This document shows positions 15,955 through 24,323 of a stretch of DNA of 32,907 nucleotides, in pieces. Within the stretch, counting starts at the first letter, position 1; each line of letters begins with the position of its first letter. The stretch comes from Chlamydiales bacterium (GTDB lineage: Bacteria > Chlamydiota > Chlamydiia > Chlamydiales > Criblamydiaceae), in contig JACKPN010000019.1 of the NCBI GenBank assembly GCA_024233575.1, positions 1-32,907 on the forward strand. The letters are read 5' to 3'. The translations under genes and the position numbers were made by a program. Below the pieces are notes generated by a model. That model was given only the letters and a program-made list of their open reading frames with translations, was not told the origin of the DNA and did no database searches.

Positions 15955-17015
15955 AACGTACCGCCCTATACGATAAACATATCGCTTTAGGAGCGAAAAT
16001 GACCGGCTTCGGCGGCTGGGAAATGCCCGTCCAGTACAGCGGCATCATCAAAGAACATCAATGTGTGCGGAACGGTGTCGGTATCTTCGACGTGTCGCAC
16101 ATGGGAAGGATCTGCGTCGACGGCCTCGACGCAGAACGATTTCTCGATTACCTGTCGACAAATCAAATCGCAGGGAAAAAAGAAGGAACTGCTACCTATA
16201 CCGTCTGGTGCCACAAGGACGGCGGCTGCGTCGATGATGTGATCATCTATAAAAAATCCTCCACATCTTTATTCGTTGTCGTCAACGCCGGCAACCGTGA
16301 CAAAGACCTCGCCCACCTGATCGCACATAGCAGCGGCTACGACATCACTATCACAGACCGTTATGACGATGATGGCCTGCTCGCTATCCAAGGACCCAAA
16401 GCAATCGGCGTCGTCGCGAAACTATTTCCCGTTATCGCAAACATGCGTCCGTTCCATTTCGCTGCCGCCGACTACAATGGCACGGAAGTGATCCTCTCCA
16501 CAACTGGCTACACAGGATCTGGAGGCTGCGAAATTTATGCTCCCAACAGCGTGATCAGCAGCCTCTGGGATGCTTTGATGAACGCAGGTAAAGAGTGTAA
16601 CATCGCACCGATCGGCCTAGGCGCAAGGGACACCCTCCGTTTAGAGATGGGCTATGCCCTCTATGGGCACGAGCTTGCTGACGACATCCGCGCTAACGAA
16701 ACCGTTTCGGGATGGACGATCAAGATGAATAAAAATTTTCTCGGTAAAGAGGCGCTTAAACAGCCTGCAGAACGTCACGAGTATGGCATCATCCTTCAAG
16801 ACCGCGGCATCGCGCGCGAAGGGTATTCTGTCAATCATGAAGGCAAAGAGGTCGGCCATGTCACCTCGGGAACACAATCCCCATCGCTGAATCAAGCAAT
16901 CGCCATTGTTTTGGTTTCAACAAAATTGCAGGAAGGTGATACTCTAGAGGTCAACATTCGCAACCGCCCCTGCGAGGCTGTTGTTACCAAACTTCCCTTT
17001 TACAACAAAACATAG
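15951..17015 (+). CDS. gcvT: Aminomethyltransferase, glycine cleavage T protein
   Basis: GcvT releases ammonia from the aminomethyl-lipoyl group on GcvH and transfers the methylene unit to tetrahydrofolate. The family start is LYDKHIALGAKMTGFGGWEM just after the initiator. Other landmarks are FDVSHMGRI, the GYTGSGGCEIY loop, and PIGLGARDTLRLEMGYALYG, where the folate-binding region and conserved Asp lie. I prefer ATG 15951 (ATGA overlap; 354 aa); ATG 15927 has a GAGGAG 11 bases upstream and would give 362 aa. The length is normal either way. gcvH follows after 13 bp. Confidence 0.93.
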   Translation: MKRTALYDKHIALGAKMTGFGGWEMPVQYSGIIKEHQCVRNGVGIFDVSHMGRICVDGLDAERFLDYLSTNQIAGKKEGTATYTVWCHKDGGCVDDVIIYKKSSTSLFVVVNAGNRDKDLAHLIAHSSGYDITITDRYDDDGLLAIQGPKAIGVVAKLFPVIANMRPFHFAAADYNGTEVILSTTGYTGSGGCEIYAPNSVISSLWDALMNAGKECNIAPIGLGARDTLRLEMGYALYGHELADDIRANETVSGWTIKMNKNFLGKEALKQPAERHEYGIILQDRGIAREGYSVNHEGKEVGHVTSGTQSPSLNQAIAIVLVSTKLQEGDTLEVNIRNRPCEAVVTKLPFYNKT

Positions 17016-17028
17016 CGGAGCTGATATC

Positions 17029-17388
17029 ATGATCAAATATACTGAATCACACGAGTGGATCGCTGTCGATGGTGAGACCGGAACGGTTGGCATCACCCAT
17101 CACGCACAGAGCGAGCTTGGCGATATCGTCTATGTTGAGTTACCCGAAGTCGGTAAGAGCGTCCAGGCCGGCGAAGAGGTCGTCGTTCTTGAATCCACCA
17201 AAGCTGCAGCCGATGGGTACGCTCCTATCTCCGGCACAATCATTGCCGTCAACGAACGCCTCAAAGATGAACCAGAACTCGTCAATCAATCTCCTGAAGA
17301 CGACGGATGGATTTTTAAAATGCAGATCGCCAATGCTGATGAACTCAACACGCTCATGGACAGAGAAAAGTACGAGACGCTAATTTGA
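17029..17388 (+). CDS. gcvH: Glycine cleavage system H protein
   Basis: Encodes 119 residues from ATG 17029 (CGGAG eight bases upstream); an upstream frame opening at 16981 lies within gcvT and is not used. The protein begins MIKYTESHEWIAVDGETG. It carries the lipoyl-lysine loop VVVLESTKAAADGYAPISG, with K58 as the lipoylation site and the usual hairpin around it. The H protein carries the aminomethyl group between P, T and L proteins. The predicted ligase for K58 is encoded at 7192 in this window. The last 36-odd bases of the gene (17347-17382) are duplicated at 20631-20666, and the P-protein genes are displaced 5.6 kb downstream. Confidence 0.95.
   Translation: MIKYTESHEWIAVDGETGTVGITHHAQSELGDIVYVELPEVGKSVQAGEEVVVLESTKAAADGYAPISGTIIAVNERLKDEPELVNQSPEDDGWIFKMQIANADELNTLMDREKYETLI
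17347..17386 (+). repeat. Left copy of the duplicated gcvH 3' end
   Basis: Positions 17347-17382 match 20631-20666 at 32 of 36 bases, and all four differences are transitions. The longest exact block is AAAAGTACGAGACGCTA. The match carries on for about three more bases in the right copy after a hairpin insertion is removed. The left copy is the functional gene end. Confidence 0.85.
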
Positions 17389-17540
17389 GCATATAGCTCT
17401 AGCTCACTCTTGGTCCGATCACGACTGTGTTTCTCAAATGTAACTCGTCACTGCGCCGCCTTTCTCCTTGAGAACAAAAATTATAGCATATATGATGTCC
17501 CCTCTTGAAAAAGTAATTTAACAATTCATCGGGGGAGATC

Positions 17541-18281
17541 ATGTGCCTGTCAGTAACAGGAGTAACTTCAATTCCGAATCTTTCTATGAAGGCAAACGAT
17601 CCCTTCAAAACGCCTTCGGACTTAGATGTTTTACAAATGCCTTCTTACCTCGACCTAGCCGTCAGTAAATATTGGCAACAACTGGTAACAGAATCTACTC
17701 AATCACGACCGCTCATCAGCCAACCTCATTTACTCCATGAACATAGTTATCAAGTTTCAATTGCAACAGCAACAGCTGCTGAGGAAATTGCAGAACTTGT
17801 TGTTACAGCTTTTTCAAAGGGCGATGTCTTCAGAAAAGTCGGCCAGAGAAGAACTTCAACGAATGAAGTGATAGAGGACATGCATACCCCTTACAACAGA
17901 TGGTATATCGTTACTGTAAACAAAGTCATCGTTGCTGCAATGTTGTATATTTCGGAATCCAAGAATGAAGCCTCTGTGAACATGTTATCGGCACATCCGA
18001 ATTTTTGGGGTTTAAGGCTTGGAGTCTATCTGTGCGAGAAAGCAGAAGCCGTAGCAAAACAGCAAGGCAAAACCCAGTTAAATTTATCTGCTGCCCAAAC
18101 GAATTTGCGGTTAATTAAGTATTATGAAAGGCTTGGATTCAAAAAAATAAGAGATCAGGAAGAAGAGTACTTTTCCCCAGAACTCCAAAAAGAATACTTA
18201 ACACCTGAATATCAAGGTTATGAGCCTGACGGTAGGGCAAAATTAAGAAATTACGATATGGCTAAAATTTTGAGTGAATAA
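17541..18281 (+). CDS. GNAT-family N-acetyltransferase
   Basis: Encodes 246 residues from ATG 17541, after a strong GGGGGAG. The acetyl-CoA binding region is recognisable in HPNFWGLRLGVYLCEKAEA, a variant of the (R/Q)GxGxG/A motif A with the helix that follows. The typical NLRLIKYYERLGFKKIRD ending (about 191-208) is the Asn/Tyr motif B of GNAT enzymes. An N-terminal extension of about 75 residues has no recognised domain. Substrate unknown. The gene is AT-rich compared with gcvT/gcvH and lies in the segment bounded by the gcvH 3' duplication, so I infer it was acquired. It converges with the M20 gene, with 20 bp between stops. Confidence 0.85.
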   Translation: MCLSVTGVTSIPNLSMKANDPFKTPSDLDVLQMPSYLDLAVSKYWQQLVTESTQSRPLISQPHLLHEHSYQVSIATATAAEEIAELVVTAFSKGDVFRKVGQRRTSTNEVIEDMHTPYNRWYIVTVNKVIVAAMLYISESKNEASVNMLSAHPNFWGLRLGVYLCEKAEAVAKQQGKTQLNLSAAQTNLRLIKYYERLGFKKIRDQEEEYFSPELQKEYLTPEYQGYEPDGRAKLRNYDMAKILSE

Positions 18282-18301
18282 GAAAAAGCTCACCATTGAT
18301 G

Positions 18302-19477
18302 CTAAGTATTCAATGCGAGCTCTACATGCATCGCTGCTCCATAAATGAGACATTCCTCATCGATATCAAAATGCGGGTCATGAAGGAGATGAACGATTCC
18401 ATTTTCCTCATTGCGGCAGCCTAAATGGATAAAACAACCATTCACTTCATTCGTGTAATATGAAAAATCTTCGCCAAACATCATTTTTTGAGCAGGGAAA
18501 TCGATACTGTTTTCACCTACAAGATCTAACGCTAGATTCTTCGCTTTCATTGTTGATTCATAGTGATTATATACAGGCGGCGAGCCTTCTAAATACTTTA
18601 GAACACCTTTAGCGCCATGAGAGTCTGCAATACCTTCAACGACTTCTTTCATCCTTCGGCAAATAAATCGCTGAATTTCCGGTTCATAAGTGCGTACGGT
18701 TCCTGATATCTTGCATTGATCTGGGACAACACTAAAATTAGAACCTGCATGAATCTGCGTCACAGTCAATACAGCGCTATGATTGGAATCGATATTACGG
18801 GAAACAATAGTTTGCAATGATTGAATCACTTGCGTAGCTATCACAATAGGATCAATGGCAGTATGAGGAGTGGCAGCATGTCCACCTTTTCCGATGATTT
18901 CAATTTCAAAACCATCTGCCTGTGCCATTGCCGGCCCCATGCAAATGCCGAACTTGCCTACAGGGAGAGTTGGCCATACATGAAGCGCATAAATTTCGTC
19001 TACCCCTTCCAAGACGTTATCTGCGATCATTGCTTGCGCACCTGGCGGCCACATTTCTTCGCAAGGTTGAAAAATAAAACGTACATTAGCATTTAGTGTT
19101 TCCGAAATAGAGCTTAATATCTTGGCCGCCCCAAGAAGCATCGCTGTATGCGCATCATGTCCGCATAAGTGGGCTTGGTTTGGGATGCGTGATGCATAGG
19201 AATGTGTATTTATCTCCTGAATGGGCAAGGCGTCCATGTCGGCACGTAAAGCAATTCTCTTTTTTGCCCCAGAAGATATAAGGTCGGCAACCACACCTGT
19301 TTTCCCGATATTGGTTTTAACGTCCAAGCCATAACTAGCTAGTTTTTTTGAAACCAAATCTGCTGTTCGATGAACTTCAAATCCTATTTCGGGATACATA
19401 TGAAAATCTCTGCGTAAACAGATCATCTCTTGGTGTATTTCCCTCGCTAACTGTATAGCATCAATCTTCGTATTCAC
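18302..19477 (-). CDS. M20-family metallo-amidohydrolase (hippurate / N-acyl-amino-acid hydrolase type)
   Basis: Encodes 391 residues. M20D signatures are complete: LRRDFHMYPEIGFE (21-34), LRADMDALPIQE (77-88), and CGHDAHTAMLLGAA with metal ligands C105, H107 and H110. A catalytic/ligand Glu pair lies in FQPCEE (E140, E141). IGKGGHAATPH belongs to the dimerisation domain, and MMFGEDFSYY near the C terminus supplies the late ligand region. These enzymes cut N-acyl amino acids or N-acetyl-diaminopimelate; which one applies here cannot be read from the motifs. Length is normal. The EamA transporter gene lies 15 bp upstream, so the pair probably imports and hydrolyses, or processes and exports, a related compound. 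Confidence 0.92.
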   Translation of the reverse strand: MNTKIDAIQLAREIHQEMICLRRDFHMYPEIGFEVHRTADLVSKKLASYGLDVKTNIGKTGVVADLISSGAKKRIALRADMDALPIQEINTHSYASRIPNQAHLCGHDAHTAMLLGAAKILSSISETLNANVRFIFQPCEEMWPPGAQAMIADNVLEGVDEIYALHVWPTLPVGKFGICMGPAMAQADGFEIEIIGKGGHAATPHTAIDPIVIATQVIQSLQTIVSRNIDSNHSAVLTVTQIHAGSNFSVVPDQCKISGTVRTYEPEIQRFICRRMKEVVEGIADSHGAKGVLKYLEGSPPVYNHYESTMKAKNLALDLVGENSIDFPAQKMMFGEDFSYYTNEVNGCFIHLGCRNEENGIVHLLHDPHFDIDEECLIYGAAMHVELALNT

Positions 19478-19492
19478 AAATGTTAACTAACC

Positions 19493-20395
19493 TCAGGATG
19501 TTGCTGGAGATACTTTATACGACAATTCATTCTTAGAAAAAATCAATAATCCGACCAAAACAATGGAAAGTGCTAGAAAAAAGTTCCAAGTGACGATTTC
19601 CTCTAAAAACATCCAACCGAAAAGAGCGGTAAACAAAGGAGTTAAGAAACCGGCAAAAGACATAAATGTGGCCGTATACGTTTTCAAAAGATAACCATAA
19701 AGGTTATAGCAGATCAAATTGGAAAAAACGATTAGTAATATTGAGCATTGGAAATAACCCGCGTAATCACTTACAGGAACAGGGTCCCAGTTTTCTGTAA
19801 AATATGAATGAATGAGTGCCAAGCTCCCCCCAACAAACATGCTGCCACCATTTGCAAGTGCTGGCGAGCAATTATTGTCAAAAACCAATTGGCGCATTAA
19901 AACCCAACCATAGACGCTCGAAAATACCGAGAGCAGCATGATAAAATGTCCGAACGAAAACGAAGAAAGGTCTTCTAAAATAAAGTCATCAACAACAAGA
20001 AAGGTAAAACCCAGAAAACCGATCGTCAGTCCCAACCACTGATTATTGGATAGCGTCTCTGAAAATACAAAATATGAAAATAATGCTGAAATAAAAGGAG
20101 AGAGGTTATAGATAAAGCAAGTTTTAAACGAATCCAATTCTTCTAATGAAAAATATGCAAAAAGATTCGTGAAATATATGTTAAAGACACCTAAAAGAAA
20201 TAACAAAATCAGTTGCTTGGGCTGAAATTTGTACTCTTTTCCATAGCGAATGCGATGGTAGATTAAAAGGATGGCTCCCGCTAACGCCATCCGTGCACCG
20301 ATAAAAAAAAGGGGAGAAGCATAACTCAAGCTCAGTTTAGCTACAGAACAGACACCGCCAAACATGGCAAATAGCAAAATAACTAAAATCATCAT
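19493..20395 (-). CDS. EamA / DMT-superfamily transporter
   Basis: I start at ATG 20395, giving 300 residues; the open frame extends to a TTG at 20476, but the added 27 residues are polar and lack family counterparts. About ten hydrophobic segments are visible, in two EamA repeats: MMILVILLFAMFGGV..., LFFIGARMALAGAILLIY, ...CFIYNLSPFISALFSYFVF in the first half, and FMSFAGFLTPLFTALFGWMF in the second. The family exports or imports amino acids and other small metabolites across the inner membrane. It is cotranscribed with the downstream M20 hydrolase (15 bp). Both genes are AT-rich and lie in the segment bounded by the gcvH duplication. Confidence 0.88.
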   Translation of the reverse strand: MMILVILLFAMFGGVCSVAKLSLSYASPLFFIGARMALAGAILLIYHRIRYGKEYKFQPKQLILLFLLGVFNIYFTNLFAYFSLEELDSFKTCFIYNLSPFISALFSYFVFSETLSNNQWLGLTIGFLGFTFLVVDDFILEDLSSFSFGHFIMLLSVFSSVYGWVLMRQLVFDNNCSPALANGGSMFVGGSLALIHSYFTENWDPVPVSDYAGYFQCSILLIVFSNLICYNLYGYLLKTYTATFMSFAGFLTPLFTALFGWMFLEEIVTWNFFLALSIVLVGLLIFSKNELSYKVSPATS

Positions 20396-20559
20396 ATCGC
20401 GACTAAGACACCTCAAAATTTTTAGTAAAAACCAATTTTTTGGAGGAACATTACCTGATCTATTTAATATTAGCAATTTCGAATAGCCTAAGAACCTATC
20501 TTATTAAGAAGATTTACCGTCTTAACGTCCTTTATTCACCTGGAAAGGAAATCTCATCG

Positions 20560-20597
20560 TTATACCGAAAATGATTCAAGAATCGTTTTCGGTATAA
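20560..20597. repeat. Solo family A hairpin
   Basis: A 38-nt palindrome runs from TTATACCGAAAATGATTC to its near-complement ending GGTATAA. It has about 17-bp arms, one wobble position and a 2-base centre. Its outer sequence is the terminus of the long repeat at 3837-4002, so it looks like the two ends joined without the interior. Confidence 0.8.
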
Positions 20598-20630
20598 TCC
20601 ATATATTTTTTTAGACGGATAGGTTCACAC

Positions 20631-20666
20631 AACACGTTCACGGGCAGAAAAAAGTACGAGACGCTA
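20631..20666 (+). repeat. Right copy of the duplicated gcvH 3' end (decayed)
   Basis: It matches 17347-17382 with four transitions in 36 bases and continues after the family B insertion at 20825 (GCTAATCT against GCTAATTT in gcvH). It is not attached to a gcvH reading frame. It abuts the 3' end of the minus-strand gene 20831-21748. Confidence 0.8.
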
Positions 20667-20824
20667 GAGCCACTTGCAAAATTATTTGAGAACGTTTTTT
20701 CTAGCGATTTTGTGGCTCACAAAGGGCGGAGTTCGAAGCAAACTGATGACAGTTTGCGAGAACAAGCACGAAGTGAGACGGAAAATTACAGGAAAAACGC
20801 CCCAAATAATTTTGCAAGTGGCTC
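20667..20824. mobile_element. MITE-like hairpin element, family B, with 4-bp target duplication
   Basis: The 158-bp element has perfect 22-bp terminal inverted repeats beginning GAGCCACTTGCAAAATTATT. The inner arms continue to pair with mismatches around a loop that itself contains GCAAACTG ATGA CAGTTTGC. It is flanked on both sides by GCTA (20663-20666 and 20825-20828), as expected for a 4-bp target-site duplication. It has no coding capacity. A degenerate relative lies at 10147-10290. Confidence 0.85.
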
Positions 20825-20830
20825 GCTAAT

Positions 20831-21748
20831 CTATTTTTTCTTTCGGTTCCAGTATTCGACCTTCTGGATTTGCTCGCTGAACCGCATCTCTGTTGGAAGG
20901 GAATTGTAAAACTCCTGAAAAGAACCTTCATGCTGCTTCATTTCCTTTAAGTGGTGATAGTATTTATTGCGTCTCTGTTCATAGCGATACCTGGATTTGA
21001 TCGCCTCTTCAACAAGGGAAATCGTACATTCAATGGCGTTTCTGTTTAGACCGGAAAGGGCCTGTCTAGTTACTGTAATATTGAAAAATTTAGATGATTC
21101 AAATACAACACGTTTATCCCTATATTTCAGCAAGTTGAGGTAGTACACCCTTTTAGCTTGATTCTCAAGACTTAGTTCCTGCCCTTGTATCGCGTCAACT
21201 GATCTTGCCCTAAAAACAACATCATTCTCTTGAAAACGAACTGTCTTAGGCGGAGGGCATGATCGTGTGGAAAGACATGGCACGCTTCCTGCTTGCTTAG
21301 GCAACAAATTCAGTTTTAAACAAGAAGACAGCACCTTTTTTTCGGGATATAGGCAATTCATAAATAGCTCATTGACATCATACAATGAAACTTTTTCGCC
21401 ATGCTCTTGGTGTGCAACCTTATCCTTCCAGTCTTGATGTCTTTCGATGACCAACTGAGCATTGCTCAGATATTCATTATTCTTTTCATCATCATGGCTC
21501 AATTTTTCATCAAGCGCTTTAGCATCATCAAGGTACCTTTTTTCGCAAGTCATGATCGCGCACAAAGCTAATAAATTAATGCGTTTTTCGATATGCTCTT
21601 TCGTACGCCCCTTCAAATCTTTCAAGGGCTTACATGAGTTTTTCTCCGCTTCCGTTAGGAGAAATTTTTCGTAATTTGATGCGTTATATCCAAATATTGA
21701 TCCTAATCCTGCAGTATCTAGATCGGTGAAGGTTGTTAAGCTCGCCAT
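20831..21748 (-). CDS. Uncharacterised effector-like protein (305 aa)
   Basis: The start ATG 21748 has AGGAG seven bases upstream. No signal peptide or membrane span is seen. The N-terminal third (about 38-72) has a helical segment with SC...L...K...K...LLA..AI...R spacing that resembles residues 58-92 of the DUF687-like protein encoded just upstream on the same strand. This suggests a shared helical domain. The middle has a PPPKTVRFQEND segment (165-176), and the C-terminal third is a basic helical region rich in Tyr, Lys and Arg, ending EYWNRKKK or similar. I do not recognise a family. The gap to the upstream gene is 63 bp, so cotranscription is likely. Confidence 0.7.
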   Translation of the reverse strand: MASLTTFTDLDTAGLGSIFGYNASNYEKFLLTEAEKNSCKPLKDLKGRTKEHIEKRINLLALCAIMTCEKRYLDDAKALDEKLSHDDEKNNEYLSNAQLVIERHQDWKDKVAHQEHGEKVSLYDVNELFMNCLYPEKKVLSSCLKLNLLPKQAGSVPCLSTRSCPPPKTVRFQENDVVFRARSVDAIQGQELSLENQAKRVYYLNLLKYRDKRVVFESSKFFNITVTRQALSGLNRNAIECTISLVEEAIKSRYRYEQRRNKYYHHLKEMKQHEGSFQEFYNSLPTEMRFSEQIQKVEYWNRKKK

Positions 21749-21811
21749 GATTTTCTCCTATCGTAGCGAGTAATGATATTCCTCATGTTATTGACTTTCA
21801 ATACTTAATAA

Positions 21812-22873
21812 TTATTTTAACGCTCCTTTTTCTATATATCGGCATACAAAAGAGGCGATCGCAGCATCATAGCTTTCTCCATAAGGACCATGAGTGCTGC
21901 CACCCTCGGGAACGATAATAACATCAGGATCTTCCTCTTTGGTCCGTTCTTTTCCCACAGAAAGATAACACGGTACAATATCGCTATACTTAACGAAATG
22001 GAGGACCTGGCATCCATCAGCAGGAGGAATAAAATATGCAGGAGCGATCGCAATCACGCAAATCCGCTTACGTAATTCATCGGGAAGCAGATTTAGAGCG
22101 TGATGTACCATGACAGCCCCTTGCGAGTGGCATATCTGAAGGTAATTGTCCTCGAAATTACGGTGGAAGAATCGACTCCACTGCCGGAGCAGCAGCTCGA
22201 CAGGGCGCATGATCACTCCCGCTTGTCCGCGCACTGTATAAAAGACATCAGAAACAACACCGTATGTTGCACTATAGAGCCCCCTAATTTCCTTTCCGCT
22301 GCAGATACGTTTCGACAGCTCTACTGCATCGTATTGCGCATCTTCAAATGCACGTCCCACACCGTTGATGTATCCGATCTCGCCATAATTAAGGACGTCC
22401 CCTCCTACACGATAAAATTGCGATTTCACCTCCAAAACAGTTTCATGATCCCACATATCGTACGTGATCGATTCATCACCTAAGTGACCATTAATGCTCA
22501 ACGCACTTAAAAGAAACTCCTTAACAGGACGTCCATCTGAGCACAGCTCATGCACACACGACATCACCTCCTGTTTTTGCTCGGCGTTCAACAGATCAAA
22601 ACGTTCTTTTGCTAAAATAGCAATAGCAGCCAAAAGCCGTTCACCTTTGTCGGCATACGAGTCTTTCAAGTTGCGTTTTGTTTCTCTGAGGTCGGGGCAT
22701 GAACGATAAGCACGCTCCTTAAAGATGTGGTATTCTTCTTGACGCAGAATCTGCACCAAAGGGTGCGGCATCACATTGATTCTCCGGGAAACGGTATCGG
22801 GCTGCCAGTAGGAATAAAACAACTTCAATGACTCTTGACCTAAAGAACAGACTGAATAAACTGCACCTACCAT
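21812..22873 (-). CDS. DUF687-like chlamydial alpha/beta-hydrolase
   Basis: Encodes 353 residues; the start is fixed by an AAGGAGGT five bases before ATG 22873. The C-terminal half is an alpha/beta-hydrolase. GYINGVGRAFEDAQYDA (167-183) resembles the start of the hydrolase core in chlamydial DUF687 proteins. CHSQGAVMVHHAL carries nucleophile S250 in a xHSxG elbow. YSDIVP offers D299, and THGPYGESY offers H328, giving a plausible Ser-Asp-His triad. The N-terminal 150 residues are helical and of unknown function. DUF687 as I know it is restricted to Chlamydiae, which supports the lineage call. The substrate is unknown (lipid esterase is the usual guess). Confidence 0.78.
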   Translation of the reverse strand: MVGAVYSVCSLGQESLKLFYSYWQPDTVSRRINVMPHPLVQILRQEEYHIFKERAYRSCPDLRETKRNLKDSYADKGERLLAAIAILAKERFDLLNAEQKQEVMSCVHELCSDGRPVKEFLLSALSINGHLGDESITYDMWDHETVLEVKSQFYRVGGDVLNYGEIGYINGVGRAFEDAQYDAVELSKRICSGKEIRGLYSATYGVVSDVFYTVRGQAGVIMRPVELLLRQWSRFFHRNFEDNYLQICHSQGAVMVHHALNLLPDELRKRICVIAIAPAYFIPPADGCQVLHFVKYSDIVPCYLSVGKERTKEEDPDVIIVPEGGSTHGPYGESYDAAIASFVCRYIEKGALK

Positions 22874-22955
22874 AACGACCTCCTTAACGTTTCGATAAAT
22901 TAACGGTTTCTGTTATTCTTCGGGATTAATATCAACGTCATACGGTTATCATGTC

Positions 22956-24323
22956 ATGGACTTTGTAGCAAATCAGGAACCTCAGATCACCGAAATGCTG
23001 AAAGCAATCGGTGTCAGCAGCATCGACGAGTTGTTCCGAGACATTCCCGCTAGCTTACGCCAACCTAAGCCTGCCAAGGACGATGGTCTCTCCGAATATG
23101 AAGGGATCAAGCTGATGGAGTCGCTAGCAGACAAGAATACGGCGCATCGCCACGACTGCTATTTGGGTGCTGGAGCATACGATCATCACGTCCCCGCGCT
23201 CATCGGTGCAATTTGCCAAAAGTCGGAGTTTCTCACGACTTACACTCCTTATCAGGCAGAGATCTCACAAGGCATGCTGCAGATCATCTTCGAGTTTCAA
23301 TCGGCAATCTGCGCTCTTACTGGTCTTGATGCCGCAAACGCATCCCTCTATGACGGCGCCTCTGCTTGTGCCGAAGCGCTCCTCATGTCGTTGCGCATCC
23401 AGAAAAAAAGAAAAAAAATCCTTATCGGCGGTTCGCTGCATCCTCACTACCGCAGTGTGATTACCCCCTATCTTGAAAAACAAGACGTCATTCTCGTCGA
23501 AATCCCTTTCCATGATGACGGTACACTCGACATCAAAACATTCGATCAGGAGATCGATGACGATACTGCAGGCGTCCTCTTCCAATACCCCAATTTCTTT
23601 GGAGTGATCGATCCTGTCAAAGAGCTCTTCGAGAAAGCAAAAGCTCACGGTGCCCTCTGCATCGTATGTGCCAATCCTCTTGTCTATGGCCTATATGCCT
23701 CTGCTAATGAAGTCGGCGCCGATATCGCCGTTGGCGATACGCAACCATTCGGCCTGCCGCTGCAGTTCGGCGGCCCTTACGTCGGCTATATTGCCTGCCG
23801 TCAGGAATATGTACGCCAGCTTCCAGGGCGCCTCGTCGGTGAAACCGTCGATACAAAAGGCCGCCGCGGCTTTGTCCTGACCCTGCAGGCGCGCGAGCAA
23901 CATATCCGCCGCGACAAGGCCACATCGAACATCTGTTCCAACCAGGCATTAGCAGCCCTTGCCAGTCTGATCGCCATCCTTTGGTACGGCAAGGAGGGCG
24001 TAAAAGAATTGGCATTGACCAACTTTCAGCGAGCGACGTACTTGAAAGAGAAGCTGGAGGGCATCCCCGGGATAAAAACCATTGGCAATGCACCGATCTT
24101 CAATGAGTTTGTCGTACGCTTTCCTGCGCCCGCCGAGAACATCTTAGCAAAATTCCGCGAAGTAGGCATTGAGGCGGGCATCGCCTTGGAGCGCTATTTC
24201 CCGCAGTTCCCGAACTGTCTGCTTGTTGCCGTTACAGAAACAAAAAGCAAAAAGCAACTGGATAAATACCTCGACGCCGCCAAAGCGATTGTCGAACAAC
24301 GAGAGATGCAGAGAATCGCATGA
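22956..24323 (+). CDS. gcvPA: Glycine dehydrogenase (decarboxylating) subunit 1
   Basis: Encodes 455 residues, the N-terminal half of the split P protein. Family blocks include MLKAIGVSSIDELFRDIPAS near the start, FLTTYTPYQAEISQGMLQ, and NASLYDGASACAEALLM. Further on are VGDTQPFGLPLQFGGPYVGY, RLVGETVDTKGRRGFVLTLQ, and QHIRRDKATSNICSNQALAA. The subunit forms a heterotetramer with GcvPB and, with PLP, decarboxylates glycine onto the GcvH lipoyl arm. The ATG at 22956 gives the expected family start. The next gene overlaps by 4 bp (ATGA). It diverges from the DUF687-like gene across 82 bp; no glycine riboswitch is visible there. Confidence 0.96.
   Translation: MDFVANQEPQITEMLKAIGVSSIDELFRDIPASLRQPKPAKDDGLSEYEGIKLMESLADKNTAHRHDCYLGAGAYDHHVPALIGAICQKSEFLTTYTPYQAEISQGMLQIIFEFQSAICALTGLDAANASLYDGASACAEALLMSLRIQKKRKKILIGGSLHPHYRSVITPYLEKQDVILVEIPFHDDGTLDIKTFDQEIDDDTAGVLFQYPNFFGVIDPVKELFEKAKAHGALCIVCANPLVYGLYASANEVGADIAVGDTQPFGLPLQFGGPYVGYIACRQEYVRQLPGRLVGETVDTKGRRGFVLTLQAREQHIRRDKATSNICSNQALAALASLIAILWYGKEGVKELALTNFQRATYLKEKLEGIPGIKTIGNAPIFNEFVVRFPAPAENILAKFREVGIEAGIALERYFPQFPNCLLVAVTETKSKKQLDKYLDAAKAIVEQREMQRIA

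Larger units (their letters stand above)
20477..20830. other. Intergenic repeat cluster (354 bp)
   Basis: No gene is supported. The region contains a solo family A hairpin (20560-20597), a duplicated gcvH 3' end (20631-20666) and a full family B hairpin element (20667-20824). Confidence 0.75.

Noticed and set aside
17383..20630. Recombinase gene in the segment bounded by the gcvH duplication
   Set aside because: All three genes there have other assignments (GNAT, M20, EamA). No integrase or transposase remnant is visible.
22874..22955. Glycine riboswitch upstream of gcvPA
   Set aside because: Only 82 bp separate the divergent genes and no tandem aptamer-like folding is seen.
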